Positions 5,408 to 11,811 of a stretch of 11,811 nucleotides of DNA are shown piece by piece. The DNA comes from JBIKLM01 sp044375105. GTDB taxonomy: Bacteria; Planctomycetota; UBA1135; GCA-002686595. The stretch's first letter is position 1. Each line of letters starts with the position of its first letter. The translations under genes and the position numbers were made by a program. The DNA is taken from NCBI GenBank assembly GCA_044375105.1, contig JBILNK010000136.1, forward strand, positions 1 through 11,811, given 5' to 3'. Below the pieces are notes generated by a model that was given only the letters and a program-made list of their open reading frames with translations, was not told where the DNA came from and searched no databases.

Positions 5408-7129
5408 ATGGCTTCCATGACCAGCGAACGAACAGGAACCCCGGCCGCGGGGAGGCGCTCCCGGATTGTGGCCAGCATCGTTTTGGCCATAGCACTGGGC
5501 GCTGGCGCCCTGCCGATGTTGGGATTCCTGCTGCCGGCCACGGTCGACCTGGCCACGGAGAGCATCGAGCCCCTCCAGACCTTCCGCTTCTTCCTCTCCC
5601 ACGGCACGGTTTACGACCCCTGGGGGCCGGTCCCGCACTTCCTCTACGCGCTGCCCTATGGGGCGCTATTGGCACTGTGGAGAGCATCTGGGCAGTGGGT
5701 GTCCTCCTCCTTCGATTACCCCTATGGCTTCAGCGCTCCCCATGAGCAGCTCGGGACACTGCTGCTTTCCGCGCGCATCGTGGGGCTGCTTGTCACGGCG
5801 CTTTCTGCCTGGTTTTTGATGCGCAGTCTGGCCCGCGCCACGGGATCCAATTTCTGGGCGTGTGCGGCCATGTGCCTGTTCGTGGCCGGATCGCCCGAAG
5901 TGCTGGTGGCCCTGTCCAGCACCAAGCCAGACTGCCTGATGATGGCCCTCTCGATGGTGGCGCTAAAGGCCTATGTGGATCAGATCCATAGGGGCGCAAC
6001 GGCCAAGACCATGGCCCTTTTGGCGGTTTCCTGTGTGGCCTCGCTTTCCTGCAAAGAGCTGACCGGCCCGCTGGCCGTGTGTCTGTGCGCGGCTGCGGTC
6101 GTCATGCGCCACCCCCAGGATGAGCTCAAGCTTCCCGCCCGACTGGGGCATCTGGCGGGGTGGGGCCTGGTCAGCTATGCCCTGCTCAACGTGGTGTATG
6201 CGCCGCAGGCCTGGGCGGAGCGCATGCAGATCGTGCTCTTCGGCAAGCTCAAAAATACGGAAATTTGGGCCTCCTCAAACCAATCCCTGGGTTCCTACTT
6301 GTGGGATAGTGTGAATTCCGCGGTGGCGGTGTTGGGCGCGCCCGCCGGTCTGGCCCTGCTCTGGGCGGCCCTGCTGGGAGGCCCCCGGGGCCTGCTCAAG
6401 CGTTGGGCCTGTTGGTGGCCTTTGTCGAGCTATATCGTGTGCGTGGTGGTCATCGCCGGCTACATGCCGACCTACTTCCTGCTGCCCATGGCGCCCCTGG
6501 CAGCCGTTGCCATGGCACTGGGTTTGGGGTTGAGTGGAGCCCAGGCCAATCGGCCCCTGGTCCGCGGTTTGATTTCCGTTTTGGTGGTGCTTCAGCTCGG
6601 CTCCGCCTGGTGGTACGGCCAAGCGCACCGCTCCTGGCATCCCCAATCGCTCACGGAGGCTTACTTGGCCCAGCGAGATTCGTGCCTCAGCGGAGTGGCG
6701 CGCATCAATCTATGGGGCGCGGCGCCCGGTTCCTCGCGCCTGTCCTACTTGGGCTATCCCGCCGACGAACGCCCCTTGGCAACCCTGTTGGCCGAACCGG
6801 GCGGACCCCCGGAGGTGCTGCTGGTAGATCAGGATCACTGGACCTGGGTGGGAGACATTCCCAAGTTACCGGCCCGGGCCGCCATGGTGCTGGAGGAGAC
6901 GGGCCTAGACTACTCTGCCGGAGTGCACCTGGAGGACTACGGCTACCACCTCGTTCAGCGGCTCAGCGGCCAAGAACTCTGCAGCTGGTTGCTCCTGCTG
7001 CAGCCCATGGGCCTGCTGCTGGACAAGAATCCGCTCTTGGTCTTCGAGCGCCCGCTCATGGCGGCCTCGAGCAGTCGCGCACTGTCCCAAGAAGGCAATC
7101 CCGCTGCGGGACTCCAGGAGCGACACTAG
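5408..7129 (+). CDS. Integral membrane protein, probable GT-C-type glycosyltransferase (PMT/ArnT-like)
   Basis: A 573-residue polytopic membrane protein. A cytoplasmic basic tail (residues 1-20) precedes helix 1 (about 21-43), then an extracytoplasmic loop with acidic residues Asp47, Glu51, Glu54 and Asp70 (TVDLATESIEPLQTF, VYDPWGPVPHFLYALPYG). This is the layout of GT-C enzymes, which put a catalytic acid in the first large loop and use polyprenyl-phosphate sugars. About eight to ten more hydrophobic segments follow to about residue 400. A mostly soluble C-terminal part (about 400-573) is probably periplasmic. Family assignment rests on topology, not on a diagnostic motif, so another polytopic envelope protein cannot be excluded. 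ATG 5408 is preferred because AGGGG (5396-5400) lies seven bases upstream; GTG 5402 and ATG 5417 are alternatives. GC content is visibly lower than in neighbours (30 of 60 bases at 6241-6300, against 43 of 60 at 1021-1080), which suggests transfer. It is preceded by the IS relic. Confidence 0.75.
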   Translation: MASMTSERTGTPAAGRRSRIVASIVLAIALGAGALPMLGFLLPATVDLATESIEPLQTFRFFLSHGTVYDPWGPVPHFLYALPYGALLALWRASGQWVSSSFDYPYGFSAPHEQLGTLLLSARIVGLLVTALSAWFLMRSLARATGSNFWACAAMCLFVAGSPEVLVALSSTKPDCLMMALSMVALKAYVDQIHRGATAKTMALLAVSCVASLSCKELTGPLAVCLCAAAVVMRHPQDELKLPARLGHLAGWGLVSYALLNVVYAPQAWAERMQIVLFGKLKNTEIWASSNQSLGSYLWDSVNSAVAVLGAPAGLALLWAALLGGPRGLLKRWACWWPLSSYIVCVVVIAGYMPTYFLLPMAPLAAVAMALGLGLSGAQANRPLVRGLISVLVVLQLGSAWWYGQAHRSWHPQSLTEAYLAQRDSCLSGVARINLWGAAPGSSRLSYLGYPADERPLATLLAEPGGPPEVLLVDQDHWTWVGDIPKLPARAAMVLEETGLDYSAGVHLEDYGYHLVQRLSGQELCSWLLLLQPMGLLLDKNPLLVFERPLMAASSSRALSQEGNPAAGLQERH

Positions 7130-7434
7130 CGGCTTGACCTTGGGGCGGCCGGCAGGCGAGAGAGCGGACCTGCCCGAAGAGGGGCGAGCGGAGAGGAACT
7201 TGGCCGGCTCGAGCCTTTGCTGGGGATTACCGGGGAGCGGCAGGACGGCTGCTCGTCAGGGTTGGGGACGGGTTGCCTTCCAGGCTCCCCCTCTCGGCCG
7301 ATCGCGCGGGCTGGGGGCCTCCCGAGGGGGCTTGGTGGGCTGCCGGCGGTCAGTGGGACTTGGCTGGCAGGCCCAAGCCGCTGGAGCGTTCGGCGCGGGG
7401 TCGGTACTCTTGGGCGCTCCCCACGGTTCTCGCC
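7130..7434. other. Intergenic stretch, no gene supported
   Basis: About 305 bases between the glycosyltransferase stop and the small membrane protein. It is G-rich on the plus strand. Frames on both strands give Gly/Arg/Pro-rich, low-complexity translations. No clear promoter, tRNA or terminator was found. Confidence 0.4.
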
Positions 7435-7656
7435 ATGCGCCACGACTTCGAAGAGTCTCTGAAGCCCCCGGTCGGTCGGTTTTTCGCGGGAGCCCTGCTG
7501 GGCGGCCTGCTCGGTTTGGGCCTGATCGGGGGCGGCTTGGCCCAGCTCGGGTTGCCGGGCGGGCTGTTCCTGGGCGTCGGGCTGCTGTTCGGCACCGGGC
7601 TCGGGGTGTCATTCACGGCGATCCTGGCCCAGGCCTCGCGCAACTCGAGCCTCTAG
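7435..7656 (+). CDS. Small glycine-rich membrane protein, two predicted helices (unknown function)
   Basis: A 73-residue protein from ATG 7435. A short charged N-terminus (MRHDFEESLKPPVGR) is followed by two hydrophobic, glycine-rich segments, about residues 17-36 and 40-64, separated by a short turn (LGLPGG), and by a polar tail (QASRNSSL). The order, charged tail then helical hairpin with GxxxG-like spacing, is what a real small membrane protein looks like, and the frame is not arginine-rich as the spurious frames here are. I do not recognise the family. The frame extends upstream to 7273, but that extension is low-complexity. There is no strong ribosome binding site. A hairpin follows eight bases after the stop. 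Confidence 0.5.
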   Translation: MRHDFEESLKPPVGRFFAGALLGGLLGLGLIGGGLAQLGLPGGLFLGVGLLFGTGLGVSFTAILAQASRNSSL

Positions 7657-7663
7657 GCCCGGA

Positions 7664-7681
7664 CTCGGCCGGAAGGCCGGG
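7664..7681 (+). terminator. Hairpin with GGAA tetraloop after the small membrane protein gene
   Basis: CTCGGCC (7664-7670) pairs with GGCCGGG (7675-7681), seven pairs including one G-T wobble, closing a GGAA (GNRA-type) loop. It begins seven bases after the stop codon at 7654-7656. No T-run follows, so termination is only suggested by position and stem strength. Confidence 0.35.
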
Positions 7682-7815
7682 AAGCGGGCGGCTGGAACGC
7701 CGGAAGACCGGCTCGGGGTGCTTGAGAAGGCACCTGGGCGTGCGCCTGCCCGCCGTTCCCGTGATCTGCCCAGCGGCAGGGACGGGGCGCGAGGGGCCCT
7801 TTGGCGGAATCGGCG

Positions 7816-8634
7816 TCAGCGCTCCGGGGGCGGCGGCATCCAGTCGCGGGAGGCGAACAGGCGATCGGCGAGGCGCGGCGCCAAGAGGCCCAGCGCGGCC
7901 AGATAGCGCCATTTCCAGCGCAGGAAGCGCTCCGGCTCGGGCCGCTGGTCGAGGGCCAGGATCTCGCCGGCCACGGCCTGTGGGGAATCGGCGGCGGACA
8001 GGTCGGGGTTCTTGAGCCCGCGCGGGTTCGCTTGCACCTCGAAGATCTCGGTCGCCGTGGTGCCCGGGTTCAGCAGGCTGACCGCGATGCCCAGATGGCG
8101 CCATTCGATCCGCAGGGATTCGCCGATCGAGCAGACCGCGGCCTTGCTGGCGGAGTAGGCCGCCATGGTCGGCATGCCGCGCCGGCCGACGACCGAAGAG
8201 ACCAGGATCAGGTGCGGGCGCCGGCCGCGTCGCAGGTGCGGCAGGGCCGCCTGGGCGCCGAGCAGCACGGCTTCCACGTTGGTGGCCATCAGGCGGCGCA
8301 GCGCCGCGGGCTCGAGGTCCTCGATCCGGGCGCGGTAGCCGATTCCGGCGTTGAGCACCACCAGGTCCAGGCCGCCCAGGTGGGCGGCGGCGCGCTCGAA
8401 GGCCTGCGCGAGCTCGGCGGGCTCGGTCAGGTCCGCGGGCAGCGCCAGGTGCGCCGGCGCGCTGGCGGGCAGGCCCGCGCACAGCGCTTCCAGGCGCTCC
8501 CGGCGGCGTGCCACCAGGGCCAGGGCGTGCCCGCGAGCAGCCAACAGCTCTGCGGTCGCGCGCCCGATGCCCGAGCTGGCGCCGGTGATCAGGGTGCGGC
8601 GCGGCACGCTTCCCGGGGCGCTGTCGGAGGCCAT
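7816..8634 (-). CDS. Short-chain dehydrogenase/reductase (SDR), classical type
   Basis: A cytosolic NAD(P)(H)-dependent oxidoreductase of 272 residues. The Rossmann cofactor loop is TGASSGIG at 17-24, NAG at 95-97 stabilises the sheet, and the catalytic set is Asn119, Ser147 (LILVSSVVG), Tyr160 and Lys164 (YSASK). NPGTTATEIF at 189-198 matches the usual NPG..xT block. Basic residues after strand 2 (VARRRERLE) favour NADP(H). All catalytic residues are present, so it should be active; the substrate is unknown, with an acyl, steroid-like or sugar carbonyl all possible. The C-terminus (FLRWKWRYLAALGLLAPRLADRLF) has an amphipathic to hydrophobic stretch that could contact membrane. The start at 8634 is chosen because AGGA lies eight bases upstream; the frame is open further back to 8718, but that extension is arginine-rich. 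It is divergent from the Idi-like gene. Confidence 0.9.
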   Translation of the reverse strand: MASDSAPGSVPRRTLITGASSGIGRATAELLAARGHALALVARRRERLEALCAGLPASAPAHLALPADLTEPAELAQAFERAAAHLGGLDLVVLNAGIGYRARIEDLEPAALRRLMATNVEAVLLGAQAALPHLRRGRRPHLILVSSVVGRRGMPTMAAYSASKAAVCSIGESLRIEWRHLGIAVSLLNPGTTATEIFEVQANPRGLKNPDLSAADSPQAVAGEILALDQRPEPERFLRWKWRYLAALGLLAPRLADRLFASRDWMPPPPER

Positions 8635-8828
8635 CGGGGCGATCCTAACCGCGCGCCGCCCGGGGAAACCCTCCCGCTGCGCCGCGCCCGAAGATCGTCG
8701 CCTCCGCCTGCCATCCACCGCGTGCGCTTTGCCGCGAACGCTGTGCCTCCCGCCGCCCGGCGCCGCCCGCGCTGCACCGGGCGCTGCCCGCCTGGCCGGC
8801 CTTCCGCGCGCCGCGTTAGCATGCGGCC

Positions 8829-9452
8829 ATGGCGAGCCCCGATCCCTCGGTCGTGCTGGTGGATGCCGCGGATCGACCGCTCGGCTTGATGGCGCGCTCC
8901 CTGGCGCATGCCGGCCATGGACACCGCCACCGGGCCTTCACGGTGCTGGTCTTCGACCGGGGGGGACGCCTGGCCTTGGCGCGCCGCTCCAGCACCAAGG
9001 CGCTATGGCCCGGAGCCTTCGACGGAACCGTGGCCAGCCACCCGCGCCCCGCGGAGCCCATCGCAAAGGCCGCCCGGCGCCGCTTGCGGGAAGAGCTGGG
9101 CCTCGACGCAGAGCCCCGCTCCCTGGGCCGCTTCGACTACCAGATCCAGGACGGCCCGCGCGGCGCCGAAGCCGAGCTGTGTTACGCGCTGCTGGCCGAA
9201 CCGCCCGCCGGAGCAGAGCTCCGACCCGCGGCCGACGAGATCGACCGACTGATCTGGCGCACCCCGGCGGACCTGCTCGCCGACCCCCGCGCCTGGCCCG
9301 AGCACTGCCCCTGGCTCTGGCCCGCCCTCGAGCTTCTCTCCCAAGATCCCGGCCCCCTCGGCCTGGCCCTGCGTCCCGAACGCCCGCGCCTGGCCCGAGC
9401 CAGCGCCCAGGCGTTCGCCAGCGGGCGCCTGTCCTGGCCGCCGACAGCCTGA
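8829..9452 (+). CDS. Type I isopentenyl-diphosphate isomerase-like Nudix protein, catalytic Cys replaced by Ala
   Basis: A 207-residue Nudix-fold protein with the layout of type I IPP isomerase: VVLVDAADRPLG at the N-terminus, SLAHAGHGHRHRAFTVLVF, LALARRSSTKALWPGAFDGTV, then SHP, the Nudix helix (AARRRLREELGL) and AEAELCYALL. Compared with E. coli Idi, metal ligands are kept: His27, His34, His71, and Glu114 and Glu116 (one ligand, one catalytic). The position of catalytic Cys67 (in the C-G-H-P motif) is Ala69 in V-A-S-H-P. In characterised type I enzymes that cysteine is needed for isomerisation, so this protein may be a Nudix hydrolase or use another mechanism. The tail from about residue 165 is Arg/Ala-rich and longer than in E. 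coli (182 residues). ATG 8829 is used; ATG 8821 is in another frame. No Shine-Dalgarno sequence is seen. Confidence 0.85.
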   Translation: MASPDPSVVLVDAADRPLGLMARSLAHAGHGHRHRAFTVLVFDRGGRLALARRSSTKALWPGAFDGTVASHPRPAEPIAKAARRRLREELGLDAEPRSLGRFDYQIQDGPRGAEAELCYALLAEPPAGAELRPAADEIDRLIWRTPADLLADPRAWPEHCPWLWPALELLSQDPGPLGLALRPERPRLARASAQAFASGRLSWPPTA

Positions 9453-9454
9453 GA

Positions 9455-9488
9455 GCCGAGCAACCCGAGTTCGACCGGGTCGCTCGGC
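9455..9488. terminator. Hairpin between convergent genes, candidate bidirectional terminator
   Basis: GCCGAGC (9455-9461) pairs with GCTCGGC (9482-9488), and ACCCG (9463-9467) with CGGGT (9476-9480), with a single A-C mismatch between the two blocks and an 8-base loop. It starts two bases after the Idi-like stop and ends 16 bases before the metH stop. No long T-run follows in either direction, but 12 pairs in a convergent 52-base gap make a shared terminator likely. Confidence 0.6.
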
Positions 9489-9504
9489 GCCTGCGGGGTT
9501 CCGC

Positions 9505-11811
<2,307 letters not shown>

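Noticed and set aside
5202..7555. TTGGCCCAGCTCGG occurring near both 5208 and 7537 as a dispersed repeat
   Set aside because: Only about 14 bases are shared and the flanks differ; one copy is inside the coding sequence of the small membrane protein. Probably chance in GC-rich DNA.
7134..8015. A 293-codon plus-strand frame across the small membrane gene and the end of the SDR gene
   Set aside because: Gly/Arg-rich without domain structure, and it overlaps the well-supported SDR gene on the other strand.
8635..8718. An N-terminal extension of the SDR gene to 8718
   Set aside because: The added 28 residues are Arg-rich, and the ATG at 8634 has an AGGA at proper spacing and directly precedes a standard SDR N-terminus.

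Overview
The window is GC-rich (roughly 65-72% in most genes by spot count) and tightly packed, with genes on both strands and no RNA genes or CRISPR array that I can see. Most starts lack a clear Shine-Dalgarno sequence. An NHS-type MFS permease sits beside Gfo/Idh/MocA and xylose-isomerase-like genes, and the left edge has a degenerate GGDEF-like protein of a type I associate with planctomycetal sugar transferases. Together these point weakly to the Planctomycetota/PVC group. No marker gene settles the taxonomy, so this is an inference.

Left edge (1-706): the N-terminal part of a minus-strand gene with a degenerate GGDEF-like domain, reading out of the window, with a perfect TATAAT -10 hexamer ahead of it. 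Bases 707-4630 hold a plus-strand sugar module: a Gfo/Idh/MocA dehydrogenase, a metal-dependent TIM-barrel sugar isomerase/epimerase-type enzyme 51 bp downstream, and, after a 348-bp gap with a striking 12-bp inverted repeat, a 12-helix MFS permease. The dehydrogenase resembles levoglucosan-dehydrogenase-like proteins. With the TIM barrel this suggests import of a glycoside or anhydrosugar, oxidation to a 3-keto sugar, then cleavage or isomerisation.

Middle (4631-7815): a decayed IS3-family transposase relic, then a lower-GC integral-membrane GT-C-like glycosyltransferase with a good ribosome binding site, then a 73-residue glycine-rich two-helix membrane protein. The relic and the composition shift suggest acquired DNA.

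Right (7816-11811): a minus-strand short-chain dehydrogenase/reductase is divergent from a plus-strand type I isopentenyl-diphosphate-isomerase-like Nudix protein, which keeps the metal ligands but has alanine in place of the catalytic cysteine. It converges on a minus-strand cobalamin-dependent methionine synthase (metH), whose 5' part lies beyond the right edge. A strong hairpin lies between the two convergent stops.

I do not see a clearly new defence or mobile system. The best leads are the 3-keto-sugar-type module with its inverted-repeat element, the cysteine-less Idi homologue, and the composition-shifted glycosyltransferase island.
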